64,000 bases of DNA from Ignavibacteria bacterium (GTDB lineage Bacteria > Bacteroidota > Ignavibacteria > Tepidaquicellales > Tepidaquicellaceae). The stretch lies in assembly GCA_016704345.1 (NCBI GenBank), contig JADJAH010000006.1, forward strand, positions 361,555-425,554. The letters are read 5' to 3'. Below the pieces are notes generated by a model that worked only from the letters and a program-made list of their open reading frames with translations, had not been told where the DNA came from and ran no database searches. Position numbers and translations under genes: made by a program. Of the stretch, positions 26,179-35,084 are shown piece by piece; position 1 is the first letter of the stretch; each line of letters opens with the position of its first letter.

Positions 26179-26182
26179 ATTA
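26175..26182 (-). promoter_or_regulatory. Candidate -7 box of the lipid operon
   Basis: TAATTTTG on the minus strand fits TAnnTTTG and predicts a leader of about 20 bases. No well-spaced -33 TTTG was found. Confidence 0.35.
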
Positions 26183-26244
26183 AGGACATCTGAACCGGAA
26201 AATGTCATAAGATTGTCAAAGAAACGTCAAAGTTAGGTGAGGGT

Positions 26245-26322
26245 CCCCAAACAGAAGAAAATGAGGTTTCTCCCCAAATAGAAGAAAATGAGGTTTCTCC
26301 CCAAAATTGGAGAAATGAGGCC
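26245..26322. repeat. 27-base tandem repeat, nearly three copies
   Basis: CCCCAAA(C/T)AGAAGAAAATGAGGTTTCT repeats with a 27-base period from 26245, 26272 and 26299; the last copy is diverged (CCCCAAAATTGGAGAAATGAGG). It lies between the lipid operon and the VOC gene. TTTCTCC and GGAGAAA near its end could form a hairpin that terminates the VOC gene. Confidence 0.75.
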
Positions 26323-26359
26323 TTAAGGAAGTGCTGAACCTCGAACTGAACTAACGAAG

Positions 26360-26743
26360 TTAATTCTGCTTTATAATTAGTCTTCCGTCCTGATCTATTT
26401 CCTGACCTAAAGTAATTAAATTACCATCAGGATCTTGAATTACAAAGTCACGCATTGAGTAATCCTGGTTTGCAATGGGCACAACAACATTTGCACCTTT
26501 TGAAACTATTTCATGGTATGCCTCATCAACACCCTCACAAAAAACATAAATGCTTCCCTGTCCCTGAGTTTTCTTTAGTGGGACGGAAGGTCCCGCAAGA
26601 TGGATTTCGACACTGCCCAAGAGTATTCCTGCGTAATCTCCAAATCGAAAATAATCTTTGCCGCTGATGACTTCTTTGTAGAAGTGAAGTGATGCATCAA
26701 TATCAGATACGCTGAAAATTGTTGCTGAAGAAAGTATTTTCAT
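26360..26743 (-). CDS. VOC-superfamily (glyoxalase/bleomycin-resistance-like) protein
   Basis: A 127-residue single-unit VOC protein with the beta-alpha-beta-beta-beta repeat twice: IFSVSDIDASLHFYKEV (residues 10-26) opens the first half and IYVFCEGVDEAYHEIVSKGA the second. It ends in the usual strand FVIQDPDGNLITLGQE. Such proteins range from metal-dependent lyases and dioxygenases to drug-sequestering proteins. The metal ligands are not obvious, so it could be a binding protein. It stands alone on the minus strand, separated from its neighbours by 150-210 base gaps. Confidence 0.8.
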   Translation of the reverse strand: MKILSSATIFSVSDIDASLHFYKEVISGKDYFRFGDYAGILLGSVEIHLAGPSVPLKKTQGQGSIYVFCEGVDEAYHEIVSKGANVVVPIANQDYSMRDFVIQDPDGNLITLGQEIDQDGRLIIKQN

Positions 26744-26893
26744 GTTTGTTAAATTTATTAAACGAAGTATTAAGAAATTTAAGTTAAATATAATCTAGAA
26801 CATTCGGCGCCTTTGGGGTCGGGAATTACTCAATATGATCTCAATTGAGAATCTTGAAACAGTTTTCGGTTTAAATTAAAGTGCCGGAAACAA

Positions 26894-27388
26894 TTACTTT
26901 TTCACTTCACTCAATAGATTGTCAAGATCCAGTTCACTTGTATACATTTCGAGTGTGCCGTCCGGTTTTCTGGGCCACTTGTCTTTGGGTCGGTCCCAGT
27001 AAAGTTCCACACCGTTATTGTCAGGATCATTGAGATACAAAGCCTCTGACACTCCGTGATCCGAAGCGCCTGTTAATGGATATCCTGCCTCATTCAATCG
27101 TGAATATATCATTGCGAGTTCTTTTCTGGAAGGGTATAGAATTGCTATATGAAAAAGTCCAGGGGCATAGACTGAAGCAGGAGGTTTTCCTTTACTTAAC
27201 CATGTGTTCAGTCCAATGTGATGATGGTAACCACCGGCGGAAATAAATGCTGCATCCTTTCCATACATTTGAGTCAACTCAAATCCAAGAAGCCCGCAAT
27301 AGAATTCTATCGACCTGTCAAGGTCTGCAACTTTTAGGTGCACATGCCCGATCTTAACTTCAGGAGAAATTCTATATTCTTCTTTCAA
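26894..27388 (-). CDS. VOC-superfamily catechol-2,3-dioxygenase-like protein
   Basis: A protein of about 164 residues resembling the CatE-like VOC group. IGHVHLKVADLDRSIEFYCG opens the first module with its His ligand, YHHHIGLNTWLSKGKPP follows, GLFHIAILYPSRKELA opens the second module, and LNDPDNNGVELYWDRP carries the Glu of the 2-His-1-Glu metal site, so the metal centre looks intact. I chose the TTG at 27388, which overlaps the stop of the upstream cysteine synthase gene as TTGA. The ATG at 27460 would overlap that gene by 76 bases and add about 24 residues not seen in relatives. The substrate is unknown. Confidence 0.75.
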   Translation of the reverse strand: MKEEYRISPEVKIGHVHLKVADLDRSIEFYCGLLGFELTQMYGKDAAFISAGGYHHHIGLNTWLSKGKPPASVYAPGLFHIAILYPSRKELAMIYSRLNEAGYPLTGASDHGVSEALYLNDPDNNGVELYWDRPKDKWPRKPDGTLEMYTSELDLDNLLSEVKK

Positions 27389-28491
27389 TGTGATGTTGTG
27401 ATTTGTGTAATGTCCGTGAGCCTCTGATCGCATTCGTACATGTCGCAACAAGTGTGGCAAACTCTTTTCATTGCATTGAATGCGATTAGTTCCACATCAT
27501 CCGATAAAAAACCTTCCTTAACAGGCTCTGAACTCAGTAGGTCTGTGCTAAGATATTTCTTATTTGAATCAGGAAGCACGGTTGCAACAATTGATTCATC
27601 TCCGATCTCATTCTGCACAGCCAATGATGCCAGGAAATTTGCGCCGGAAGAAATGCCTACTGCGAGTCCTATAGATGCAAGCTTCTGCGCCATGATTATT
27701 GCATCCCCGTCATGAACAGGAACTACATGGTCAAGTTGATGCAGATCTACTATTGGTGGTATGAACTCGTCAGAAATTCCTTGTATCCTGTGCTTACCGA
27801 CTTTATGACCTGTTGTTAGAGTCGGAGATTCTGCAGGTTCCATAGGATGTATTTTCACATCCGGATTCATCTTTTTCAGAAAAAGCCCTGTCCCCATAAC
27901 GGTTCCGCCTGTTCCGATTCCGGCTACAAACGCATCCGGTTTCTTGCCTTTGAAACTCAGTTGCCACCAAATTTCCGGTCCGGTCGTTTCATAGTGAGCT
28001 GAAATGTTTGCTGAATTGGAAAACTGGTGCGGAAGGAAAACATCGTCTCTTTCGTTTGCCATCTTGTCAGCCATGGCAATACTTCCAAGAAAACCTCCCT
28101 GCTCTTTTGTGATAGGGGTAATGTTTGCTCCGAAACTTCGTATCAGATCGACTCTTTCGCGGCTCATCCAATCAGGCATGAAGATCATAACCGAATGCCC
28201 CAGTGCTTTGCCTATGGCAGCAAACGAAATTCCTGTATTTCCGCTGGTAGCTTCGGCAATTGTGTCACCGCGTTTTAGGTTACCGTTTTCATAAGATTCT
28301 CTGAGAATCCGAAATGCCATTCTGTCTTTAATGCTGCCTGTCATATTGAGACTTTCATATTTTGCATACAACTTCCTGTGCTTGCCTTTGTACTTGAATT
28401 CTATTTCAAGAAGGGGAGTATTGCCAATCATGTGTGCAAGAGAAGCAAATCGTTTTTTGAGATCGTCAGTCTCTAATGTATTTGAATTCAT
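27385..28491 (-). CDS. PLP-dependent cysteine synthase-family enzyme with Cys-rich C-terminus
   Basis: A 368-residue enzyme of the cysteine synthase/cystathionine beta-synthase fold. It shows IGNTPLLEIEFKY near residue 22, the PLP lysine in TGSIKDRMAFRI near 54, the substrate loop EATSGNTGISFAAIG, the phosphate loop GIGTGGTVMGTG and the PLP-ring serine region VLPDSNKKYL. It is about 60 residues longer than CysK; the extra tail ends in a Cys cluster (VCHTCCDMYEC). It may make cysteine from O-acetylserine, but the tail and the overlap with a dioxygenase-like gene leave room for another sulfur or amine substrate. Confidence 0.85.
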   Translation of the reverse strand: MNSNTLETDDLKKRFASLAHMIGNTPLLEIEFKYKGKHRKLYAKYESLNMTGSIKDRMAFRILRESYENGNLKRGDTIAEATSGNTGISFAAIGKALGHSVMIFMPDWMSRERVDLIRSFGANITPITKEQGGFLGSIAMADKMANERDDVFLPHQFSNSANISAHYETTGPEIWWQLSFKGKKPDAFVAGIGTGGTVMGTGLFLKKMNPDVKIHPMEPAESPTLTTGHKVGKHRIQGISDEFIPPIVDLHQLDHVVPVHDGDAIIMAQKLASIGLAVGISSGANFLASLAVQNEIGDESIVATVLPDSNKKYLSTDLLSSEPVKEGFLSDDVELIAFNAMKRVCHTCCDMYECDQRLTDITQITTSH

Positions 28492-28733
28492 TCATGAGAA
28501 GTTTTGCAAAATTAAATCCGATTAGAGTAAAAAGAAACAGTGAATCGTGGTTTTCCAAAACAACATTGTTAAATCAAATAGTCTGATAACAAGCCGTAAA
28601 TTGAGTTAAAGTGATTTGGATTGAAGTGAAGAAGATTATACGGTGACCAAAAAAACAATGGCAAATTAATTTCATTTATTCTACTTTGTACTATTCAAAA
28701 AGCATTTCTTCCATAAACCTAAAGCAAACAAAA

Positions 28734-30881
28734 ATGAGACATCGTTTTTTCGCTTTTCTCTTTGCCACGGTACTATTGGTATCAGGCAATTCAGTATTTT
28801 CTCAGAATGTTAATGTTGCCCCGGCTCCTGCTACATACGCCACTCTTGGTGCAGCATTTACTGCAATTAACGCAGGCACACACGGTGCTGGTGCAGTAAC
28901 AGTGTCAATTGTTGGCAATACAGTTGAGCCAACATTTGCACAGCTCAACGGAGCTGTTTTCACTTCATGTTCAATCACACCCAACGGTGCTAGGACTGTT
29001 TCAGGAAATTTCAATGAAGCTGTAGTTGTCCTCGATGGCGCAGATAACGTTACACTTGACGGTCTGAATGCAGCTGGAAATTCATTAACAATATCAAATC
29101 CAAACACCGGCACATTAGCTGGCAGCATCAGAGCTTCAAACGGTGCAACCAATAACGCATTCAAGAATCTTCTTTGCAATGGTGTCGGCGTGGGAAATAC
29201 ACAGGGAGGCAGAACCATCAACATCGGACAATCAACTCCGGGAACAGGTGGCAATAACAACAATCTAATCGAAAATTGTACTGTTAACGGCGGACGCAGA
29301 GGAATCCAGAACTTCGGAACTGCAACTGCTGCCGGTTATACCAATGACAATACAACCATCAGAGGTTGCAAAATAAAGAACACATCCGCACTCGGTATTT
29401 TTATCGGTTCGGAAGTAAAGGATAACCTTGTTGAAGGATGCGAAGTATTTAATGATGCTCCTACAACAACTGACGCTAACTACAGAGCAATTGCAATTCA
29501 GGGTGTAGGAATTTCAACGGTAAGAGGCTGTAAGGTGTATAACCAAAACAGTACGGTAACTTCAACCTTTATTGGAATAATCTCTATTCCAATTCTGCTT
29601 ACAGCACCGGGTTCAAATGCTTCTACTGTTAACATTTTCAACAACATGGTTTCCATCACTGACAATAATGTCGGTGCAGGATTCATTTATGGAATTGCTC
29701 CGCTTTCAAACACAAGTACAGTACCTTATATTGCCAATGTTTATAACAACTCAATACTGATCTCTGGAACTGATCTTGCCGCAGTTGCTTCGTTTACGGT
29801 TGGTATGGCAGTAGATAATAATCTTGTCGGATCAGCAACTAATGTTTTCAACAACATCAGTCTTAACACAAGATTTGGGGGTGATGCAAACACACAACAC
29901 ATTGGTTCATTGCTTACACCGTATCCCGGTTGTCCGGTAAATGCAGACTATAACATCTGGACTGCTACTGATACAGCCCGTGGATTTGACGGCGGCTGGA
30001 ATAACACAATCTACAATGGAATAGATGCATACAGAGATTCAGCTAGCAATCCAGTTGTTAATGAGCTTCACACCGTTTTCTCAACAACTTTCAGCTATGT
30101 TTCTGTAACTGATCTTCATCTTGTTCCTGCTTCACTTGGTGGAAGCATTAACGGAACTTCGTTGGCTGCAATTACTACTGACATTGATGGAAATACGAGA
30201 AGCGCTACACTTCCATACAGAGGCGCAGATGAGCTAGCAGCAGGACTATTCAAAACACTTACACTGAATGTTGGTCTTGAAGGCGCAATGCCGGGTGGAC
30301 CAAGCGACATCGTAACAGTTGGTCTTGCAGGTAATGCTTCACCGCATAACCTCATTGCTCTTGCAACTGAAACAGTTAACGGAGGTACATTACAAGGACG
30401 ATATTATTTCGGTGGCGCGATTGCAAACGGAACTTCTTATTATCTCATCGCAATCAACAGGAATCATCTTGAAACATGGAGTGCAACACCGATTACCTTC
30501 ACAGCCGGAAACGCAAGCTATAACTTCACTACAGCACTTTCACAGGCATTCGGAAGCAATCAGGTCACATACTCAGGTGTAGCTACTCTCTTTGGTGGTG
30601 ATGTCAATGGCGACGGTACAATCGACGCTTCAGACGGTGCAGATGTAGATAACGATGCATTCAACTTTGTATCAGGAAATCAACGTTTGACAGACGTAAC
30701 CAACGACCAAACAACAGATGCATCGGATGCAGCTATCACAGATAATAATGCATTTAATTTCATTGGCGTAGTTACTCCTCCTTCTCCTAATGGTATTTCA
30801 GGAAAAGGTCTGATGTCGGAAACAAATTCCAGAACCACAAAGGTAACAAGAAATTTGAAACAAGTTGGAACATCGTTTTAA
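28734..30881 (+). CDS. Secreted right-handed beta-helix protein with dockerin-like tail
   Basis: About 715 residues. A signal peptide (MRHRFFAFLFATVLLVSGNS, cut after VFSQ) is followed by a long stretch of Asn- and Gly-rich short strands with repeating N-x-T-I-x-G/C turns (NLLCNGVGVG, NLIENCTVNGG, NTTIRGCKIKN, NLVEGCEVFND, STVRGCKVYN), the pattern of a right-handed beta-helix. The C-terminal 200 residues are the module shared with the proteins at 11111 and 56244: NRNHLETWSATPI, then FGGDVNGDGTIDASDGADVD and QTTDASDAAITDNNAFNF, two dockerin-like calcium loops. The ATG at 28734 is preferred over 28686 because it gives a clean signal peptide. Terminated by the hairpin at 30907. Confidence 0.85.
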   Translation: MRHRFFAFLFATVLLVSGNSVFSQNVNVAPAPATYATLGAAFTAINAGTHGAGAVTVSIVGNTVEPTFAQLNGAVFTSCSITPNGARTVSGNFNEAVVVLDGADNVTLDGLNAAGNSLTISNPNTGTLAGSIRASNGATNNAFKNLLCNGVGVGNTQGGRTINIGQSTPGTGGNNNNLIENCTVNGGRRGIQNFGTATAAGYTNDNTTIRGCKIKNTSALGIFIGSEVKDNLVEGCEVFNDAPTTTDANYRAIAIQGVGISTVRGCKVYNQNSTVTSTFIGIISIPILLTAPGSNASTVNIFNNMVSITDNNVGAGFIYGIAPLSNTSTVPYIANVYNNSILISGTDLAAVASFTVGMAVDNNLVGSATNVFNNISLNTRFGGDANTQHIGSLLTPYPGCPVNADYNIWTATDTARGFDGGWNNTIYNGIDAYRDSASNPVVNELHTVFSTTFSYVSVTDLHLVPASLGGSINGTSLAAITTDIDGNTRSATLPYRGADELAAGLFKTLTLNVGLEGAMPGGPSDIVTVGLAGNASPHNLIALATETVNGGTLQGRYYFGGAIANGTSYYLIAINRNHLETWSATPITFTAGNASYNFTTALSQAFGSNQVTYSGVATLFGGDVNGDGTIDASDGADVDNDAFNFVSGNQRLTDVTNDQTTDASDAAITDNNAFNFIGVVTPPSPNGISGKGLMSETNSRTTKVTRNLKQVGTSF

Positions 30882-30906
30882 GAACTAAATTTCAAGATCT
30901 AATAAG

Positions 30907-30939
30907 AAACCCGGCAATTTTGATTGCCGGGTTTTTTTT
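30907..30939. terminator. Intrinsic terminator between convergent genes
   Basis: AAACCCGGCAA (30907-30917), loop TTTTGA and TTGCCGGGTTT (30924-30934) make an 11-base perfect stem followed by T residues on the plus strand. The minus-strand side is T-rich as well, so it may also serve asnB. Confidence 0.9.
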
Positions 30940-30996
30940 ATGTCTGAAGTTTTCTTAAATTTCACAAGCACGCGGTAGAATACTCGCTTGTTCAGA

Positions 30997-32661
30997 TCAA
31001 TAGCTCTTATTATGAACATTCTTCACAGATCTGCCAGACGGGTCATTCAACTTCTTGAAAGACTCATCCCACTCAAGCGCAACCGGTGAACTGCAAGCCA
31101 CCGATGGTACCGATGGAACGCAAGCCGCTGCTGTATCAGAAGGGAAGTGCTCGCTGAAGATCGTTCTGTAATAGTATTCCTCTTTGCTCATTGGAGGGTT
31201 CACGGGAAATCTGAATTTTGCTTTTGATAATTGTTCATCACTTACCTTTGAATTAACAAGCTCCTTCAAAGTGTCAATCCAACTGTATCCGACTCCGTCA
31301 CTGAATTGCTCCTTCTGACGCCACAAAATATTGTGGGGCAGATAGCTCTCAAAAGCCTTGCGGAGTATCCACTTCTCAATTCGTCCGTTGCTTGCCATCT
31401 TGTCTGAAGGATTCAGATTCATTGCTACGTCCATGAATTCTTTGTCAAGAAACGGAACGCGTCCTTCCACTCCCCATGAGCAAAGCGATTTATTTGCCCG
31501 CAGACAATCGTATAAATTCAGCTTGCCGAGTTTCCTCACAGTTTCCTCATGAAACGCTCTCGCATCCGGAGCCTTGTGAAAGTAAAGATAGCCCCCGAAA
31601 ATTTCATCGGAGCCTTCCCCTGACAAAACCATTTTTATACCCATAGATCTGATTACTCTTGCAAGCAAATACATTGGCGTACTTGCCCTTACAGTTGTAA
31701 CATCGTAAGTCTCTATGTGATAAATTACATCCCGAAGAGCATCAAGACCCTCTTGCAATGTGAAGTTGATCTCGTGATGAACAGAACCTATATGTGCGGC
31801 AACCTCTCTTGCGGCAATAAGATCCGGTGCGTCTTTTAAACCTACTGCAAAAGAATGAAGCTGAGGATACCATGCTTGCTCTTTATCATCTTCTTCAACT
31901 CTGTACGCCGCAAACTTCTTTGCCACTGCGGCAATGATTGATGAATCAAGTCCGCCGGATAAGAGAACCCCATAAGGCACATCACTCATCAATTGTCTGT
32001 GAACAGCTTTTTCCAAAGCTGTTCGTAGAGCTTCAATATCAGAGGAGTTGTCTTTAACATTCTCAAAATCTTTCCACTTTCGGTCGTACCATTTTACAGG
32101 TTCATTTCCTTCTTTGCTGTATAAATAATGTCCCGGAGGAAATTCTTCAATCTTTCTGCAAATGCCTTCAAGAGCTTTCAGTTCAGAAGCGACATAGAAA
32201 TGTCCATGCTCATCCCAGCCCATGTACAAAGGAATAATACCAATATGATCACGTCCAATGAGAAAAGAGTTTTCTTCTGCGTCATACAATGCGAATGCAA
32301 ATATTCCGTTAAGATCTTCAAAGAACGCCGGACCTTTCTGTTTATATAAAGCAAGAATTACTTCGCAATCAGAATGTGTAAGAAAATTGTAACCGTTAAG
32401 ACTCTCACGAATTTCCCGATGGTTATATATCTCGCCGTTTACTGCAAGGACGAGTTTTCCGTCATCGCTGTACAACGGTTGGCCGCCACTCTGAACATCA
32501 ACGATAGCAAGCCTCTCATGAGCAAGTATGGTATTGTTACCGCAGAAGATGCCAGACCAGTCAGGACCCCGGTGCCGTAACAGTTTTGACATAGACAAGA
32601 CCTTTGACCGCATTGACTCTTCATCAGTCCTTAAGTTGAATACTCCAATAATTCCGCACAT
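30997..32661 (-). CDS. asnB: Asparagine synthetase B (glutamine-hydrolysing)
   Basis: A 554-residue enzyme, the same length as E. coli AsnB. The start is fixed at 32661 because Cys2 must become the N-terminal nucleophile (MCGIIGVFNL); an upstream ATG would bury it. The N-terminal glutaminase domain has RHRGPDWSGI, HERLAIVDVQSGGQPL and VNGEIYNH. The C-terminal synthetase domain has the pyrophosphate loop LLSGGLDSSII and LSGEGSDEIFGGYLYFHKAP. It converts aspartate, glutamine and ATP to asparagine, glutamate, AMP and PPi. Together with AsnA (8524) the cell can use either ammonia or glutamine. The C-terminal tail includes an odd Cys/Ser/Val-rich stretch (CVPSVPSVACSSPV). Confidence 0.93.
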   Translation of the reverse strand: MCGIIGVFNLRTDEESMRSKVLSMSKLLRHRGPDWSGIFCGNNTILAHERLAIVDVQSGGQPLYSDDGKLVLAVNGEIYNHREIRESLNGYNFLTHSDCEVILALYKQKGPAFFEDLNGIFAFALYDAEENSFLIGRDHIGIIPLYMGWDEHGHFYVASELKALEGICRKIEEFPPGHYLYSKEGNEPVKWYDRKWKDFENVKDNSSDIEALRTALEKAVHRQLMSDVPYGVLLSGGLDSSIIAAVAKKFAAYRVEEDDKEQAWYPQLHSFAVGLKDAPDLIAAREVAAHIGSVHHEINFTLQEGLDALRDVIYHIETYDVTTVRASTPMYLLARVIRSMGIKMVLSGEGSDEIFGGYLYFHKAPDARAFHEETVRKLGKLNLYDCLRANKSLCSWGVEGRVPFLDKEFMDVAMNLNPSDKMASNGRIEKWILRKAFESYLPHNILWRQKEQFSDGVGYSWIDTLKELVNSKVSDEQLSKAKFRFPVNPPMSKEEYYYRTIFSEHFPSDTAAACVPSVPSVACSSPVALEWDESFKKLNDPSGRSVKNVHNKSY

Positions 32662-32693
32662 ATTTTTGACAGTTATTTGTTTTTTAATCACAT

Positions 32694-32720
32694 AAGAAAA
32701 ACGAAGCCGGAGCTTCGTTT
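32694..32720 (-). terminator. Intrinsic terminator of the metalloprotease gene
   Basis: AAACGAAGC (32699-32707), loop CGGA and GCTTCGTTT (32712-32720) form a nine-base stem. Read on the minus strand it is followed by TTCTT. It separates the protease gene from asnB. Confidence 0.8.
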
Positions 32721-32780
32721 AATCTTTCTATCAAGCCTTTGGATATTAGAATTTCCAAAAGCATTATTGTTCTTGGGTTC

Positions 32781-35084
32781 TTACTTGATAAGAGTCATCT
32801 TTTTGCTCTCAACAAAATTGCCTGCTTGTATTACGTAGAAATAAATTCCGCTTGCAATATTCTCAGGTCTGAAATTCACAGAGTAATTGCCTGCGCTATA
32901 GTATCCGTTGACGAGGGAAGCGACTTCCTTTCCTGAAATATCAAGGATCTTCAGACTTACATTACCGTTTTCAGGAATGCCAAAGGAAATCTTTGTTGAC
33001 GGGTTAAAAGGATTCGGAAAATTTTGTGAAAGCGAATAAGCATCAGGAACACCCGTACCATTATTTAGAACGGATACAACATTTGTTATTGTAAAGTTTG
33101 TGTTTGACAGATCGAAGAAAAAATTTCCTACTGCCTCTACTTTTACCCTTGCAGTGCTGTTATTAATACTCGGAAGAGTAATTGTTTCGCTTCCGTCATT
33201 GACTGTATTTGTTGCCAGTACTAAGTCAAAAGTCTGACCTCCGTTTGTCGAAAGTTTTATATTCACATTTGAGCAACTTATCGGAGCAATATTAGTGTTA
33301 GCGACATCCCACGTTATTGTGTGAGGAACATTTGAATTAAGTGTTTGCGCCGTATTCGGGAATGTTATAAGGAACGGACCGGCCGATGCGTCAACTGAAT
33401 ATTGAACGATCTCGTTATTCACACCGCCTGCACCCGGATTGTTATCCCTTACTGTAAGCCTGAATGTCAGGGTTCTTGAATAAGTCGGAAGAATCTCGCC
33501 AATGGTCTGTGTGTTGTTCAGAATATTTGCAAGCTTAGGAAAATATCTATTGCCGGAAGTATCCGGCTTGAATGTTCGAAAAATCGGAGCATCGCCGGAA
33601 GGATTGTTCGGAGAACCCGGAGGACCGATATCTATTTCTTCCCAACAATAAGTAAGTGAGTTCGGGTTCTCAACATCTGTTGCACTTCCGGTCAATTGAA
33701 ATGGAGTTCTTATCGGAAGTGTCAGCCCGCTCGGTGGCATTGTAATAGTAGGAGGAGTATTCCCTGTGTTTGTAATTGCAGCACATGAGTTGCCTGTTCC
33801 AAACTGTGTAAACTGTGCAATCTCCGAAAAATTTCCTGTATGGAAAATGTCATCACTGTTATTTTGTAGATCATCACCTCCGCATAAACCGGCATAAGCC
33901 ATGATTGTACTGCCGCTTCCAGGTTCCCACGCTGTGCCGGGATTCCTGTTGCCACCGCCGCATCCACCTGATTGACTATTGAACGAGTGATTCCCTCCAT
34001 ATTGATGTCCAATTTCATGAGCGACATAATCAATGTAGAATGGATCACCGACCGGAGCAAACAATCCGGTAACACCCTGAGCTTTGATACCATCCACGCA
34101 GACACATCTAAGGAAAGCTACACCACCGCCGCCTGTGCTGAATACATGGCCTACATCATAATTTGCTGATCCGATAACGTTATCTACATTGCTTTGATTT
34201 TGTCCAAGCATTGTACCGCCGTTATTGTTTGAATACGGATCGGTTGAACCATTCGTATAAACTATCAGATCATTGTTTGCAATCAGCACCATTCTTACGC
34301 AAAGATCCTTTTCATAAACTCCATTGACCCTGTTCATAGCAGTTACAATTGCTGCAATACCTGCGGGGACAGTGCCGCCGTGAAATATAGTGTACTCACC
34401 TGTAGCAGCCATAGCCAGACGGTACGATCTTAGCTGAGGCCCTGCAACAATGGCTCCTCTTTGTTGATAATTTGGCATCTGATCAACGCTTGAGTATTCA
34501 TCGGTGAAACATTCAAAAGATTGTGTCGATCTGAAATCACTTTTGAAATAACTTATGTACAATTCTGTTTCATTTGTGTTGTATGGATCAATAAAAAAAC
34601 TGCCTGCAGGAGAAAGTATCATAGCATGAAAACCGTGCATCGTAATGTCAAGCTTCCCGACAGCATAAGGATCACTGATTCCTTTTACTGTGTATGTCTT
34701 AATGTCAGGATACTTTGAAGCGAGACCATTTTCCATCATTGAATATTCCATAACTTCAAACAGGGAATATCCGCCGTCAGGAGTTGGCAGACTTATCGTC
34801 AAAGGATTATTCCTTACACGCTCTGTAAATTCAAATGGCGCGTTTGAAAGAACTGATCTTAGTTCATAAATATTTGCCTTAACAGTTCTATATGATTGCG
34901 GAATGATTCTTCTTTCCCCTCTTAGTATAATGGAAGATTCTGATACATCTGTCCAAATGTTTGAAGAAGAATTTGCGAATGCAGAATTAGTTTCTTTCAG
35001 ATTGCCGTTTTCAAACTTTACACTTGTCAGGAATGAAAGCAGAAATGCAGTTAAAATGATGAATAACTTTAGTGATGAATTCAT
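32781..35084 (-). CDS. Secreted reprolysin-like (M12B-type) zinc metalloprotease with T9SS domain
   Basis: A 767-residue exported protease. A signal sequence is followed by a propeptide-like region (residues 60-190) and the catalytic domain with the zinc motif HEIGHQYGGNHSF (H-E-x-x-H-x-x-G-x-x-H, near residue 358) and a Met-turn candidate IMAYAGLCGG. Next come Ig/fibronectin-like beta domains (ITMPPSGLTLP, VPHTITWDVANTNI), and the last 85 residues are a type A T9SS sorting domain (LSQNFPNPFNPSTKISFGIP, then GIYFYVI and SKKMTLIK). It probably digests extracellular protein after release or attachment at the cell surface. It is a single-gene unit ending in the hairpin at 32694. Confidence 0.92.
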   Translation of the reverse strand: MNSSLKLFIILTAFLLSFLTSVKFENGNLKETNSAFANSSSNIWTDVSESSIILRGERRIIPQSYRTVKANIYELRSVLSNAPFEFTERVRNNPLTISLPTPDGGYSLFEVMEYSMMENGLASKYPDIKTYTVKGISDPYAVGKLDITMHGFHAMILSPAGSFFIDPYNTNETELYISYFKSDFRSTQSFECFTDEYSSVDQMPNYQQRGAIVAGPQLRSYRLAMAATGEYTIFHGGTVPAGIAAIVTAMNRVNGVYEKDLCVRMVLIANNDLIVYTNGSTDPYSNNNGGTMLGQNQSNVDNVIGSANYDVGHVFSTGGGGVAFLRCVCVDGIKAQGVTGLFAPVGDPFYIDYVAHEIGHQYGGNHSFNSQSGGCGGGNRNPGTAWEPGSGSTIMAYAGLCGGDDLQNNSDDIFHTGNFSEIAQFTQFGTGNSCAAITNTGNTPPTITMPPSGLTLPIRTPFQLTGSATDVENPNSLTYCWEEIDIGPPGSPNNPSGDAPIFRTFKPDTSGNRYFPKLANILNNTQTIGEILPTYSRTLTFRLTVRDNNPGAGGVNNEIVQYSVDASAGPFLITFPNTAQTLNSNVPHTITWDVANTNIAPISCSNVNIKLSTNGGQTFDLVLATNTVNDGSETITLPSINNSTARVKVEAVGNFFFDLSNTNFTITNVVSVLNNGTGVPDAYSLSQNFPNPFNPSTKISFGIPENGNVSLKILDISGKEVASLVNGYYSAGNYSVNFRPENIASGIYFYVIQAGNFVESKKMTLIK

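Noticed and set aside
26245..26322. Possible CRISPR array
   Set aside because: The units are directly adjacent tandem repeats with no spacers.
27389..27460. ATG start for the CatE-like VOC gene at 27460
   Set aside because: It overlaps the cysteine synthase gene by 76 bases and adds residues absent from relatives; the TTG at 27388 fits better.
28802..29263. 153-residue frame antisense to the beta-helix gene
   Set aside because: It is a shadow of a repetitive, biased coding region on the plus strand and has no family likeness or start signal.
30997..32691. AsnB start at 32691
   Set aside because: The glutaminase nucleophile must be Cys2, which fixes the start at 32661.
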